DNA from: a virus | DNA: 21,284 nucleotides | Strand: one strand, 5' to 3' | Virus record (IMG/VR): IMGVR_UViG_3300031576_000288 | Location: 1-21,284 of that record | In this document: piece by piece, positions 1 through 8,095 of the stretch | Position numbering within the stretch: position 1 is the first letter of the stretch | How the letters are laid out: the number at the start of each line of letters is the position of its first letter | Notes under the pieces: generated by a model | What the model was told of the DNA's origin: nothing | The model's input: only the letters and a program-made list of their open reading frames with translations | The model's database searches: none | Position numbers and translations under genes: made by a program

Positions 1-207
1 CGTCCTGGCGGGCAGCAGCCCGACGAGGTCGATGTCGGCGGCCGTTACACGGTCGAGAAGCTCTGGATCATCGCCGTCCCCGCTGCCACCGCGGTGAGCG
101 CGCACGGCCGGCTCGTGATCGGCGCCCGCACGTTCAGCGTGGTGGATCTGCTCGGCAGGCACTCCTACAGCCCCGAGCTGCGGGTGCTCTGCGCCGAGGT
201 GCACTGA
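1..207 (+). CDS. Head closure / head-tail connector protein (3' part)
   Basis: This is the open 3' end of a gene that begins before the window. Frame 1 is open from base 1 to the TGA at 205-207 and gives 68 residues ending LRVLCAEVH. The fragment is beta-rich (KLWIIAVPA, HGRLVIGARTFSVVDLLG) and has no strong motif. Its position directly before an HK97-gp10-like gene, and the one-base stop/start overlap (TGATG), fit the head-closure protein that sits between the portal/adaptor and the tail terminator in siphoviruses. The call therefore rests on gene order more than on sequence. The missing 5' end prevents a length comparison. Confidence 0.55.
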   Translation, partial: RPGGQQPDEVDVGGRYTVEKLWIIAVPAATAVSAHGRLVIGARTFSVVDLLGRHSYSPELRVLCAEVH

Positions 208-533
208 TGCCGATCCAAGTGCGGGTCGTCCGCAACGACTTCGCGAAGATCGCCGGTGAGCTCCGCCCCAAGGTCACCAAGGCGGTGCGGGCGACCGCGC
301 TCGAGATCTCCGCCGAAGCGAAACAACGGGCGCCGGTCCTGACCGGCAACCTGCGCCGTTCGATCTACACGAGGCACCGCTCCGAGACCGCGTCGCGGGT
401 CGGTGTCGGCGCCGAGTACGGCCCCCATGTCGAGTACGGCACGACACGGATGGCGCCCCGCCCGTACCTCACGCCGGCTGTCGAGGCGGCACGGCACCGG
501 TTCGCGCAACGCGTCGCGAAGGTCTTCGAATGA
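207..533 (+). CDS. HK97 gp10-like head-tail connector / tail completion protein
   Basis: A 108-residue protein of the HK97-gp10 family, which joins the filled head to the tail. The family signature is clear: an amphipathic N-terminal helix, then RAPVLTGNLRRSI (residues 41-53), a strand with YGPHVEYGTTRM (71-82) and a final ARPYLTP-type element (PRPYLTP, 84-90) leading into the C-terminal helix. The length is normal for the family. The ATG overlaps the TGA of the preceding gene by one base, and the stop overlaps the ATG of the next gene (ATGA). It is therefore translated in a tightly coupled head-tail joining operon. Confidence 0.85.
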   Translation: MPIQVRVVRNDFAKIAGELRPKVTKAVRATALEISAEAKQRAPVLTGNLRRSIYTRHRSETASRVGVGAEYGPHVEYGTTRMAPRPYLTPAVEAARHRFAQRVAKVFE

Positions 534-970
534 GCCAGGAGCTCGACCGTGCCGACGCCTGGCTGAACACGAAGTTTGCTGCCGACGCGACGATCACCAG
601 CATCGTCGCCGGCAGGATCCATAGCACGGTCGTGCCGCCCGGCAGCACCTACCCGTGCGTCCTGTACGCGTATCTCGGCGGCTTCGACAGCGTCGGGACC
701 GGCGCGATGCGGATCCTGCACTCCGGCCTCTGGGTCGTCCGGGCGATCGCCGCGGTCGAGGACTGGGCGGCCGCGCCGCTCGGCACGCTCGCCGACCGGA
801 TCGACATCATCTTGCACCGTGCGACCGGCAGCGCGGCGGGCGCCGACGGGATCGTCTACACGGCGACACGCGAGAGCCCTTACCGCGAGATCGAGCACGA
901 GACCGGCGGTGTCGAACTCCGCCATAGCGGCGGTAGCTACCGACTGCTCGTGCAGGTCCCCGCCTCCTGA
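530..970 (+). CDS. Tail terminator-like protein (DUF3168/gpU-type)
   Basis: A 146-residue protein between the gp10-like connector and the major tail protein, the usual place of the tail terminator that caps the tail tube and docks it to the head. Visible features are an N-terminal helix (LDRADAWLNTKFAAD), the segment YPCVLYAYLGGFD and a central strand-helix pair ending LADRIDIILHRATG. The C-terminal strand is GGSYRLLVQVPA. This alternating pattern matches the DUF3168/minor tail U fold, but sequence conservation in this family is poor, so position carries much of the call. The start overlaps the previous stop as ATGA. Confidence 0.65.
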   Translation: MSQELDRADAWLNTKFAADATITSIVAGRIHSTVVPPGSTYPCVLYAYLGGFDSVGTGAMRILHSGLWVVRAIAAVEDWAAAPLGTLADRIDIILHRATGSAAGADGIVYTATRESPYREIEHETGGVELRHSGGSYRLLVQVPAS

Positions 971-1042
971 TCCGCCCGGATACCGCTTCGGCCTGTCAGC
1001 CCCCGCTCTACGCGCTCGCGCGCGCCCTCGCAAGGAGCTGTC

Positions 1043-2029
1043 ATGGCCGAACGCACCTCTGTCTCACAGATCGTCCAGCTCGGCGTCGAAACGACCGAGG
1101 GGACGGCGGTCGCCGCGAACCGGCTGCTGCCGTCACTGAAGATCGAACCGGCGATCCAGCAGGTGATCAACCACTACCGGGCGCTCGGCTTCAAGTTCCC
1201 GACCGTCACCGCGCTCGGCAAGAACTGGTCGGCCGCGAAGTTCTCCGGCGTCGCGACCTACGACGAGCTCGTCTACCTGCTCGCGTCGGTCATGTCGTTC
1301 ACCGCTCCGACGCAGCAGGGCGCGACGACCGCCTATAGCTGGCCGCACACGATCCTCTCGAGCGCCGAAGACGTCGTGAAGTTCTACACGGTCGAACAGG
1401 GCTCCGCCGTCCGCGCCCACAAGGCCGCGGGCTACCGGGTCGTTGATTTCCAGCTCGACTGGGACCGCGACAAGGCCGAGGTGTCTGGGCTGATGGTCGG
1501 CCGTGCGTTGACGGACGGGATCACGCTGACGGCGTCGCCGACCGCTGTGCCGCAAGTCCCGATCCTCGGAAACGACATCGAGATCTTCGCCGACGACACG
1601 AGCGCCGGGCTCGGCACGACCAAGCTCGGCCGCACCCACAAGGGCAGCCTGAAGATCGCCTCCCGGTTCGCTCCCTTGTGGGTTGTCGATCGGCTGCAGA
1701 CCTCGTTCGTCGCGCAGGTCGAGAAGGACATCGACGCGAAGCTGATGCTTTGGGCGCAGGCCGACGTCGGCGGCATGGGCTTCTACACGCTCTCCCAGAC
1801 CGCCGGCGCGAAGAAGTTCATCAGGGTGAAGGCCACGTCGGCGCAGAACGCCGGTACCGCGATCCCGTACAGCGCCAGCTTCGACGCGGCGTTGACGGTC
1901 GACAAGCTCGGCGACTTCGGCGACGACCAAGAGGTCTACGGGCTGCCGATCGATCTGATGCTCGTACACGACGCCACGTTCGCCAAGGCCATCGCCGCGA
2001 CCGTCATCAACACGCGCACCGCGCTCTGA
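1043..2029 (+). CDS. Major tail protein (tail tube subunit)
   Basis: A 328-residue protein that should form the hexameric rings of the tail tube. It starts at an ATG preceded by a strong ribosome binding site (AAGGAG at 1033-1038), as expected for the most abundant tail product. The 72-base gap before it is the longest in the tail operon. The N-terminus (VQLGVETTEGTAVAAN) is typical of siphovirus major tail proteins: a conserved Gly-Val-Glu-Thr stretch and then a TAVAANR-type loop. It is followed by a long beta-rich body and SASFDAALTVDKLGDF near the C-terminus. It lies immediately before the two chaperone genes and the tape measure. The TGA overlaps the next ATG by one base. Confidence 0.85.
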   Translation: MAERTSVSQIVQLGVETTEGTAVAANRLLPSLKIEPAIQQVINHYRALGFKFPTVTALGKNWSAAKFSGVATYDELVYLLASVMSFTAPTQQGATTAYSWPHTILSSAEDVVKFYTVEQGSAVRAHKAAGYRVVDFQLDWDRDKAEVSGLMVGRALTDGITLTASPTAVPQVPILGNDIEIFADDTSAGLGTTKLGRTHKGSLKIASRFAPLWVVDRLQTSFVAQVEKDIDAKLMLWAQADVGGMGFYTLSQTAGAKKFIRVKATSAQNAGTAIPYSASFDAALTVDKLGDFGDDQEVYGLPIDLMLVHDATFAKAIAATVINTRTAL

Positions 2030-2334
2030 TGCTGTCGATCGAAGCGCTCCTCGAGGATCGTGTGACGATCCACGTCCGCTACCTCGCGCACACACTCGAG
2101 GTGACCTACCGGCCGTCGGGGTTCACGACCGAGATGGTGAACGGTGTGATCTCCGGCAAGAGCCACGGCGAGATCATCGAGCAGCTCGTCGAGAGCTGGG
2201 ACCTCACCGAAGACGGTGAGCCGATCGGCACCGACCGTGAGACGGTCGAACGGATCGTGCCGGTCCCTGTCCAACGTGCGGTTACCGACGCGCTGTTGCG
2301 AGAGCTGCGGGGTGCCACAGACCCGGAAGTGTGA
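2029..2334 (+). CDS. Tail assembly chaperone (gpG-like)
   Basis: A 101-residue acidic helical protein starting MLSIEALLEDRVTIHV. The start is the ATG that overlaps the TGA of the major tail gene; the reading frame stays open further upstream only as a shadow of that gene. Between major tail protein and tape measure, siphoviruses encode a chaperone G and a frameshifted G-T product that keep the tape measure soluble during tail assembly. The size and the downstream overlapping ORF in the -1 frame fit that role exactly. The sequence itself shows no catalytic motif, as expected. Confidence 0.75.
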   Translation: MLSIEALLEDRVTIHVRYLAHTLEVTYRPSGFTTEMVNGVISGKSHGEIIEQLVESWDLTEDGEPIGTDRETVERIVPVPVQRAVTDALLRELRGATDPEV

Positions 2335-2558
2335 CGGAGCTCCGACGCAACCTGTTCTCGTCGGGCTCCATCGGCTCTCAACCGCCCTACTACATCGTCG
2401 AGCGGATGGCGCACCGGTTCGGCTTCGCGATGCACGACTGGTCGGCGGTCCCGGCGCTCGCCCGCTGGCACTACACGCAGATCTGGAACGCGGAGCAGCT
2501 CGCGGCCCGCGACCGGAAGAGGCACGGCGCACAGGTCGCGAAGTTCGAAGGCCGCTAG
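2331..2558 (+). CDS. Second tail assembly chaperone ORF (gpT-like)
   Basis: A 75-residue ORF in the -1 frame relative to the preceding chaperone, with a GTG that overlaps its stop (GTGTGA). The -1 frame is open from 2241, so a ribosome slipping anywhere between 2241 and 2334 would produce a G-T fusion. Residues HRFGFAMHDWSAVPALARW and IWNAEQLAARDRK resemble the T-type C-terminal domain of actinophage chaperones. A ribosome binding site for separate initiation is poor: GGAAG lies only a few bases before the GTG. That favours frameshifting or translational coupling. No canonical XXXYYYZ slippery heptamer is visible, so the mechanism is open. Confidence 0.65.
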   Translation: MTELRRNLFSSGSIGSQPPYYIVERMAHRFGFAMHDWSAVPALARWHYTQIWNAEQLAARDRKRHGAQVAKFEGR

Positions 2559-2573
2559 TCCGGAGGTGAGTTC

Positions 2574-5390
2574 ATGCCGGAAGTGACCGAGCTCGCCGCC
2601 GAGATCAGTGTCGAGGGCGCCGGCCAAGCGTCCCGTGAGCTCGACGAGTTCGGCCGACGGATCGACCAGACCGGCCAGAAGCAGCAGCAAGCCTCGAAGC
2701 GCTCCGCCGACTACGACCGCAACCTCCAATCGCTCGCGCGCAGCTCGCTGGTTGTTGGTGGGGCGATGCTGGCGGGGTTCGGGTTCGCGGCGCACGCATC
2801 GATGGAGTTCGGCAAGGAGATCTCGACCGTCGGCGCAGTATCAGACGCGACGAACGCCGAGCTCGCGCAACTCTCCGACGCGGCGCTCGAAGCCGGGAAG
2901 AGCAGCCAGTTCGTCGGGATCACCGCCCGTGATGCTGCGCAGGCCGAAGGCGAGCTTGCCCGTGCCGGGATCTCGGTCGCCGACATCCTCGGCGGGGCGC
3001 TCACCGGCTCGCTCTCTCTCGCCAGCGCCGGCCAGCTCGACGTCGCGACCGCCGCGACAATCGCGGCGCAGGCCCTCAACATCTTCAACCTCGAAGGCGA
3101 CCAGACCGGCCACGTCGCAGACGTCCTCGCCGCCGCCGCGAACAAGTCCGCGGCGGATGTCGAGGGGCTCGGCAACGCGCTCCGCCAAGGTGGCCTGCAA
3201 GCGAAGCTGACCGGCCTGTCGCTCGAAGACACGATCGGTGCGCTCGCCCTCTTCGCCGACAACGCGCTGATCTCCGAGGACGCCGGCACGTCACTGAAGT
3301 CGATGCTGCAGCGCCTCACGCCGCAGTCGGCCGAAGCCGCGGCGCTGATGACCGAGCTTGGTCTCGAGGCGTACGACGCCCGCGGCCAGTTCATCGGCCT
3401 CGAGGACTGGGCCGGCAAGCTCCAGGCCGGACTCCAAGGGCTCAGCGAGGAGCAGCGCAACTCAGCGATCGCGACGATCTTCGGGACCGACGCGGGCCGT
3501 GCCGCGGCGCTCGTCTACGACGCCGGCTCGAAGGGCGTGCGGGATTACCGCGACGCTGTGAACGATGTCGGTGCGGCGCAGCGGATGGCCGCCGACATGA
3601 CCGACAATCTCGCCGGCGACTTCGAGCAGCTGCAAGGTTCGATCGAAGGTGCGCTCATCGCCGGCGGTACCCAAGCGAACGACGCGCTCCGAGCGCTCAC
3701 CCAGACCGCGACCGGGCTGGTGAACGCGTTCGCGGAAGCTCCCGGCTGGCTACAGCAGACCGGGGTCGGTCTCGCCGGTGTCGGCGGCTCCGCCCTCCTC
3801 CTGGTCGGCGTGCTCGGCACGATCATCCCGAAGGCCCGGCAGGCACGCCTCGCGCTCGCCGCGATGAGCGCCGGCCAGACCATCGCGCTCGCCGGCGTCG
3901 TCGCCGCGTTGACGGTCGGCGCGATCGCGATCGCGCGCTGGGCGCGCGAGAAGGAACAGGCCCGCCAACGCGCGAACGAGTTCACCGATGCGTTGCGGCT
4001 CGACTCGGGCGCGCTCGGCGAGAACACCCGGGCGCTGGTCAAGAACAGCCTGCAGGAGCAGGGCCGGCTCGACGACCTCGGCCGGCTCAAGGGCCACCTC
4101 GATTCCGGCCGGGCGGCGTTCGACGTGTTCACGGACGCGGTGGGCGGCAACACGAAGAGCCAGGCCGAGTTCCGTGCGGCGATGATCGCCTCCGGCGAGG
4201 TGACCGTCGAACCCCTGGGCCGGCTCAGGCTCACCGCCGAGCAGTTGCGTGTGCTGCAGGAAGAGTTCATCCGCACCGGCGAGACGCAGTTCCAGGTCGC
4301 CGGCGGCCAGCACGCGATGATCCGAGGCAACATCGGGCTGCTCAGCTCACTCGACAAGCAGACCGCCGCGCAGGCCGACGCCCGGGCCGCGTTCGAAGCG
4401 ACCTCGGACGCGCAACGCACCGCCGCTGATGTCGAACGCGACCTCATGTCCGTTCGACGCGAGGCTGAAGATCTGCAGGCTGCGGGGATCCGGTCGGGCC
4501 CGCGCTTCGAAGCGGTCCAACGGCGGCTCGCCGCCGCGCTGCGCGAGCAGCAGGACGTGCAGGCCGCCGGCGCCGGAGTCACCTCGGAGAGCGCCGACAG
4601 CTTCGAGGCGTTCGCCGAGAAGGTGGCCGAGGCCGAGAAGGCGATCGACGAATACCAAGACGCGCTCGACGCGCTGATCGGCGTCCCGGTCGACCTTGAG
4701 AAGGCGACGATCGGCTGGGGAGAGAGCCTCGCGGATCTGAACGAGCAGCTCTTCACCGCCGGCACGACCCTCGACATCCACACGACAGCCGGCCGCGAGA
4801 ACCGTGATGCGATCATCGAAATGGTCGAAGCAGCGAAGGACCACGCGAAAGCCGCCGCGGAGCAGTCCGGCAGCATCGAGGTCGGCAACGCGGTCCTCGC
4901 GGCGCACCGTGAGGAGCTGCTCGACACGCTGACCCAGTTCGGTCTCACCCGCGAGGCAGCAGAGGCCTACGTCAATCAGCTCGGGCTCGTTCCTCCGTCG
5001 ATCTCGACCGTGATCAACGTCACCGCGGACACCTCCGCGGCGATCGCGTCGCTCGCTGCCATCGGTGCCAAGGCGGTCGCGATCGCCGGCGACATCGTTG
5101 TGCTCCAAGGCCGCGAGGAAGGGAAACGGCCGGGCCGTGCGTCGGGCGGGCCGGTCAGCGCGGGCGAGACCTATCTCATCGGTGAACGTGGCCCGGAGCT
5201 GCTCGTGATGCCCGCCGGCGGCGGCGACGGCTACGTGCTCCCGAACGGTGCCGCGGCGGCGGTCGGCGGCGCTACGACCCAGCACTTCCACTTCGACAAG
5301 CTCGTCCTCCCGAACGTGCGGAACGCCCGTCAGCTCGTCGACGAACTGCGTGAGATCGAGCGCGAGTTCGGCTACTCGATCGTCGGCTGA
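2574..5390 (+). CDS. Tape measure protein
   Basis: At 938 residues this is the largest gene in the window. It starts at an ATG behind a near-perfect ribosome binding site (GGAGGTGAG, 2562-2570). Residues about 80-320 match the TP901-type tape-measure domain (FGKEISTVGAVSDATNAELA, then LRQGGLQAKLTGLSLEDT and TIFGTDAGRAA). Two hydrophobic segments follow (about 396-418 and 437-455), then a long Ala/Glu-rich helical region that should form the rod setting tail length. The C-terminus has the common tape-measure motif ASGGPVSAGETYLIGERGPE starting near 856. At roughly 0.15 nm per residue, a literature rule of thumb, the tail would be about 140 nm. The TGA overlaps the next ATG. Confidence 0.95.
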   Translation: MPEVTELAAEISVEGAGQASRELDEFGRRIDQTGQKQQQASKRSADYDRNLQSLARSSLVVGGAMLAGFGFAAHASMEFGKEISTVGAVSDATNAELAQLSDAALEAGKSSQFVGITARDAAQAEGELARAGISVADILGGALTGSLSLASAGQLDVATAATIAAQALNIFNLEGDQTGHVADVLAAAANKSAADVEGLGNALRQGGLQAKLTGLSLEDTIGALALFADNALISEDAGTSLKSMLQRLTPQSAEAAALMTELGLEAYDARGQFIGLEDWAGKLQAGLQGLSEEQRNSAIATIFGTDAGRAAALVYDAGSKGVRDYRDAVNDVGAAQRMAADMTDNLAGDFEQLQGSIEGALIAGGTQANDALRALTQTATGLVNAFAEAPGWLQQTGVGLAGVGGSALLLVGVLGTIIPKARQARLALAAMSAGQTIALAGVVAALTVGAIAIARWAREKEQARQRANEFTDALRLDSGALGENTRALVKNSLQEQGRLDDLGRLKGHLDSGRAAFDVFTDAVGGNTKSQAEFRAAMIASGEVTVEPLGRLRLTAEQLRVLQEEFIRTGETQFQVAGGQHAMIRGNIGLLSSLDKQTAAQADARAAFEATSDAQRTAADVERDLMSVRREAEDLQAAGIRSGPRFEAVQRRLAAALREQQDVQAAGAGVTSESADSFEAFAEKVAEAEKAIDEYQDALDALIGVPVDLEKATIGWGESLADLNEQLFTAGTTLDIHTTAGRENRDAIIEMVEAAKDHAKAAAEQSGSIEVGNAVLAAHREELLDTLTQFGLTREAAEAYVNQLGLVPPSISTVINVTADTSAAIASLAAIGAKAVAIAGDIVVLQGREEGKRPGRASGGPVSAGETYLIGERGPELLVMPAGGGDGYVLPNGAAAAVGGATTQHFHFDKLVLPNVRNARQLVDELREIEREFGYSIVG

Positions 5391-6826
5391 TGCCGAACGC
5401 GGGGGCGATCGGTGCCGGCGGGTACGGCACCCAACCGTACGCAGGCGCAGCAGGCACACCGCTCGTCCCGCCGCTGACAGTCTTCCTGATCGGTATCCCG
5501 TCCGGGCAGGCGTTCGGGACGCCGTCGCTCGTCGACCCGAGTGCCGCACCTGCGACGCCGGGGTGGAAGGTCGAGATCTCCTTCGACGCGATCGACATCT
5601 TCACCCCCGGGACTTGGACTGACATCACCGCCTACGTCGACTTCGACGCCAAGCTGCGGCTCCGGGCGGGCCGGACCGATGAACGTGCGGTCGTCGAGCC
5701 TTCCGAGTGTGAGTTCACGATCGTCGACCATGACCGCCGGTTCGACCCGACGAACCTCGCGGGCCCGTACGCGAACCAGCTGATCCCACGCCGGCCGTTG
5801 CGGGTGTCTCGGGTGCATGGTGCGATGACGCACGTCCACTGCCACGGGTATGTGTCGCGCTGGCCGCAACGGTTCGACCGTCAGGCACGCGTCAACCGGA
5901 TCCCGATCCGTTCGTTGGATCTGCTGTCGGTCCTCGCCGGCATGTCCGTCCGGGCCGCGGATCCGTTCACGCTCGATGACGCCGTGCTGTCCGAGCTCGA
6001 TGTGAACATGGTCCTCGCCGACCCACGCCCCTACCGTGACCGTGAACGGTCCGGCGCCCGGATCGCCGGACTCTTGGATGAGGTCGGGATCCCCACGACG
6101 CACTATCAGGTCGACCCGGGGATGAGCGTCCTCCTCGCCCACGTCCTCGACACCGACGACCTCCTCGACTACCTCCGGCGGATCGAAGCGACCGAGCTCG
6201 GCCTCCTCTTCGTCAACATGGCCGGGATCCTGCAGTTCCATGAGCGGCTCGGCTGGTCGCAACGGCCGCTCGAGAGCGTCTCGCAGCTCACGTTCTCCGA
6301 CAACCTCGCGGATGCGAACGCCCGCTATGTCGACGTCGAACGTGACGACGTCGACATCCGCCTCATCTTGAACGATGTGACTCGTGGTGTGACGGGCGGC
6401 GATGAGGTCCGGGCGATCGACCGTACGTCGATCGCGAAGTTCGGTGAGCTCGGCGATAGCAAGACCGATCTGCTGTTCGACTCGATGTTGGATGCGCAGG
6501 ACCAGTGCGACGCGCTCATCGACCGGTATGCGGATTCTGCCGCGACCAGGTTCCGGCGGCTGATCTTCCATCCGGAGTCAGATCCTGACCGGCTCTGGAA
6601 CGCGATCACCTACGAGCTCGGCACCCGGATCACGGTGAAGCACCAGCCTGGCGGTGTCGGGACCGAGCTCGTCGGCGACTTCTGGATCGACGGGATCGAG
6701 ATCGTCACCGACGGTCTGAACACCGAGGTTGCCTGGTCGCTCGCCGCGGTCGACCCGACCGACTACTTCACGCTCGATGATGCCGTGCTCTCCGAACTCG
6801 ACGACGAGAACGTCCTCGCCTACTAG
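5390..6826 (+). CDS. Minor tail protein (distal-tail/baseplate-like)
   Basis: A 478-residue protein directly after the tape measure, the place of the distal tail or tail-tip hub proteins. The N-terminus carries GIPSGQAFGTPSLV (residues 35-48), the same motif that is tandemly repeated in the protein at 10821-12092. Next come a beta-rich segment (WTDITAYVDFDAKLRLRAGR), CEFTIVDHDRRFDP (107-120) and LIPRRPLRV, which resemble actinophage minor tail proteins. A second feature is the near-exact duplication of FTLDDAVLSELD at residues 193-204 and again at 460-471, the latter almost at the C-terminus. The start overlaps the tape-measure stop by one base. I infer a structural tail-tip role; no enzymatic motif is visible. 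Confidence 0.75.
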   Translation: MPNAGAIGAGGYGTQPYAGAAGTPLVPPLTVFLIGIPSGQAFGTPSLVDPSAAPATPGWKVEISFDAIDIFTPGTWTDITAYVDFDAKLRLRAGRTDERAVVEPSECEFTIVDHDRRFDPTNLAGPYANQLIPRRPLRVSRVHGAMTHVHCHGYVSRWPQRFDRQARVNRIPIRSLDLLSVLAGMSVRAADPFTLDDAVLSELDVNMVLADPRPYRDRERSGARIAGLLDEVGIPTTHYQVDPGMSVLLAHVLDTDDLLDYLRRIEATELGLLFVNMAGILQFHERLGWSQRPLESVSQLTFSDNLADANARYVDVERDDVDIRLILNDVTRGVTGGDEVRAIDRTSIAKFGELGDSKTDLLFDSMLDAQDQCDALIDRYADSAATRFRRLIFHPESDPDRLWNAITYELGTRITVKHQPGGVGTELVGDFWIDGIEIVTDGLNTEVAWSLAAVDPTDYFTLDDAVLSELDDENVLAY

Positions 6827-6855
6827 CCCGGCGTTACGCGCGGGGAGGGTGCTGA

Positions 6856-7344
6856 ATGTCGACGCGCACCGTCAACGTCTTCGCGTTCCGCGAGAAGCTC
6901 ACCTCCGCGAAGCTCAACAAGATGCCGATGGGCTGGCCGTTGCGCCGTCGGATCACCACGAACAACCAGTCGGGGATCTCGACCGAGACGGCGATCACCG
7001 AGTACACCGAGGCGCTCAACATCCCTGGTGCCGACCGGGCGTTGTTCTTCACCGCGTCGGTGAACGTGTACGCGTCCGTCGCGGCGTCGGACATCTTCGC
7101 GGAGGTCCGGATCCGCGACGGCGGGCTCGGCGGCTCGGTCGTCGGGTACGGCACGTCGGTGATCCGTGAGGATGACACCGACCGGATGCAGACGATCGTC
7201 GCGATCGGCACCGACCTCAACGTGTCGGGCGCGCACACCTACTACGTCTCGCTCGAGGTGCACGGGGTCGCGACATTGTTGACGGCGCACAGCTCGACCC
7301 GTCCAGGGTGCTTCGTGATCCAGGACATGGGGCCGTCCTCGTGA
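6856..7344 (+). CDS. Minor tail protein, small beta-rich
   Basis: A 162-residue protein starting at an ATG with a purine-rich stretch upstream (GGGGAGGG, 6842-6849). The opening VNVFAFREKLTSAKLNKMP resembles the N-terminal element of many actinophage tail proteins, where a strand is followed by an LTAAKLN-type helix that probably plugs into the tail tip. The remainder looks like a beta-sandwich (RALFFTASVNVYASV, AEVRIRDGG, TYYVSLEVHGVATLL). I infer a tail-tip or fibre-base structural role from context. It is translationally coupled to the next gene through a GTGA overlap. Confidence 0.6.
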   Translation: MSTRTVNVFAFREKLTSAKLNKMPMGWPLRRRITTNNQSGISTETAITEYTEALNIPGADRALFFTASVNVYASVAASDIFAEVRIRDGGLGGSVVGYGTSVIREDDTDRMQTIVAIGTDLNVSGAHTYYVSLEVHGVATLLTAHSSTRPGCFVIQDMGPSS

Positions 7345-7697
7345 GCTACCGGCGACGCACCAACGGCGCCTCCGGGACGCTCACCGCCGACCCGGGCGCG
7401 ACGGGTACAACCCTGAACAGTGCGGGGTTCGCGTCGCTCCCCGCGCTCAACATCTTCCTCGACGAGGTGATGGTCCTCACCCTCGACCCGCTCGAGACGG
7501 CGGGCGAGCTCGAGATCGTGCTCATCACCTCCCACACCGCGTCGGCGACATCGTTGACCGTCGCGCGTGGCTGGGAGGGCACGACCGGGCGTGCGCATGC
7601 GATCGGTGTCGCGTGGGCGCAGGGCGCGACCAAAGAGGATTTCGACGCGATCGAACGGCGCCACCGTGCGCACGTCGTCGCCAATCTCTACCGGTAG
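7341..7697 (+). CDS. Small minor tail / structural protein
   Basis: A 118-residue protein. I chose the GTG at 7341 because it overlaps the stop of the preceding gene (GTGA), whereas the longer upstream extension lies inside that gene. The sequence contains SLPALNIFLDEVMVLTLDPL, then ELEIVLITSHTASATSLTVARGWEGT. That resembles a recurring module of phage and actinobacterial structural proteins in which a strand pair ends in a TVxRGxxGT turn. The C-terminus is basic (ERRHRAHVVANLYR). I infer a minor structural component of the tail; no enzymatic residues are visible. Confidence 0.55.
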   Translation: MSYRRRTNGASGTLTADPGATGTTLNSAGFASLPALNIFLDEVMVLTLDPLETAGELEIVLITSHTASATSLTVARGWEGTTGRAHAIGVAWAQGATKEDFDAIERRHRAHVVANLYR

Positions 7698-7708
7698 GGG
7701 TGTGAGCG

Positions 7709-8095
7709 ATGGCTGCTGATCCGATCTTCATCGCCGCGCGCCGCACGCCGTTCGTGCAGGCCGTCACCGCGAACACGAACCGTGACGGGACCGGCACGAT
7801 CGCGACCGTTGTCACCGCGGGCACGAACGGGACGCGGATCGAGCGGGTGCGGGTGAAGGCGGTCGGCACGACCACCGTCGGCATGATCCGGCTCTACATC
7901 TCGGACGGCACGAACATCCGTCTGCTGCACGAGATCCCCGTCACCGCGATCACACCGTCGGGGACGGTCGAGAGCTTCGAGGCGGAGATCGTGTTCTCCG
8001 ACAATGAGCTGGTCCTCCAGACCGGCCATCTGCTCCGCGCGTCGACGCATGTCACCGAGACGTTCAATATCTTCTGCGAGGTAGGTGACTTCTGA
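7709..8095 (+). CDS. Small structural protein of the tail cluster, unknown role
   Basis: A 128-residue protein starting at an ATG preceded by AGGGGTGTGAG. It is strand-rich with conserved-looking turns (TNRDGTGTIATVVTAGTNGT, RIERVRVKAVGTTTVGMIRL, YISDGTNIRLLHEIPV, ELVLQTGHLLRASTHV). The pattern suggests a jelly-roll or beta-sandwich of the kind found as small head or tail decoration proteins. It sits just before the GH5-like gene and shares a one-base overlap with it (TGATG), so the two are likely made together. Its position makes a tail-fibre or adaptor role more likely than head decoration, but this is inference. Confidence 0.5.
   Translation: MAADPIFIAARRTPFVQAVTANTNRDGTGTIATVVTAGTNGTRIERVRVKAVGTTTVGMIRLYISDGTNIRLLHEIPVTAITPSGTVESFEAEIVFSDNELVLQTGHLLRASTHVTETFNIFCEVGDF

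Noticed and set aside
3545-4948. A 467-residue minus-strand ORF inside the tape measure gene
   Set aside because: It is a shadow of GC-rich codon use on the opposite strand. It is rich in Ser, Arg and Ala without motifs, and no ribosome binding site was seen.
4347-5549. Long minus-strand ORF across the tape measure and minor tail junction
   Set aside because: It lies antisense to two well-supported genes and shows only low-complexity Arg/Asp-rich sequence.
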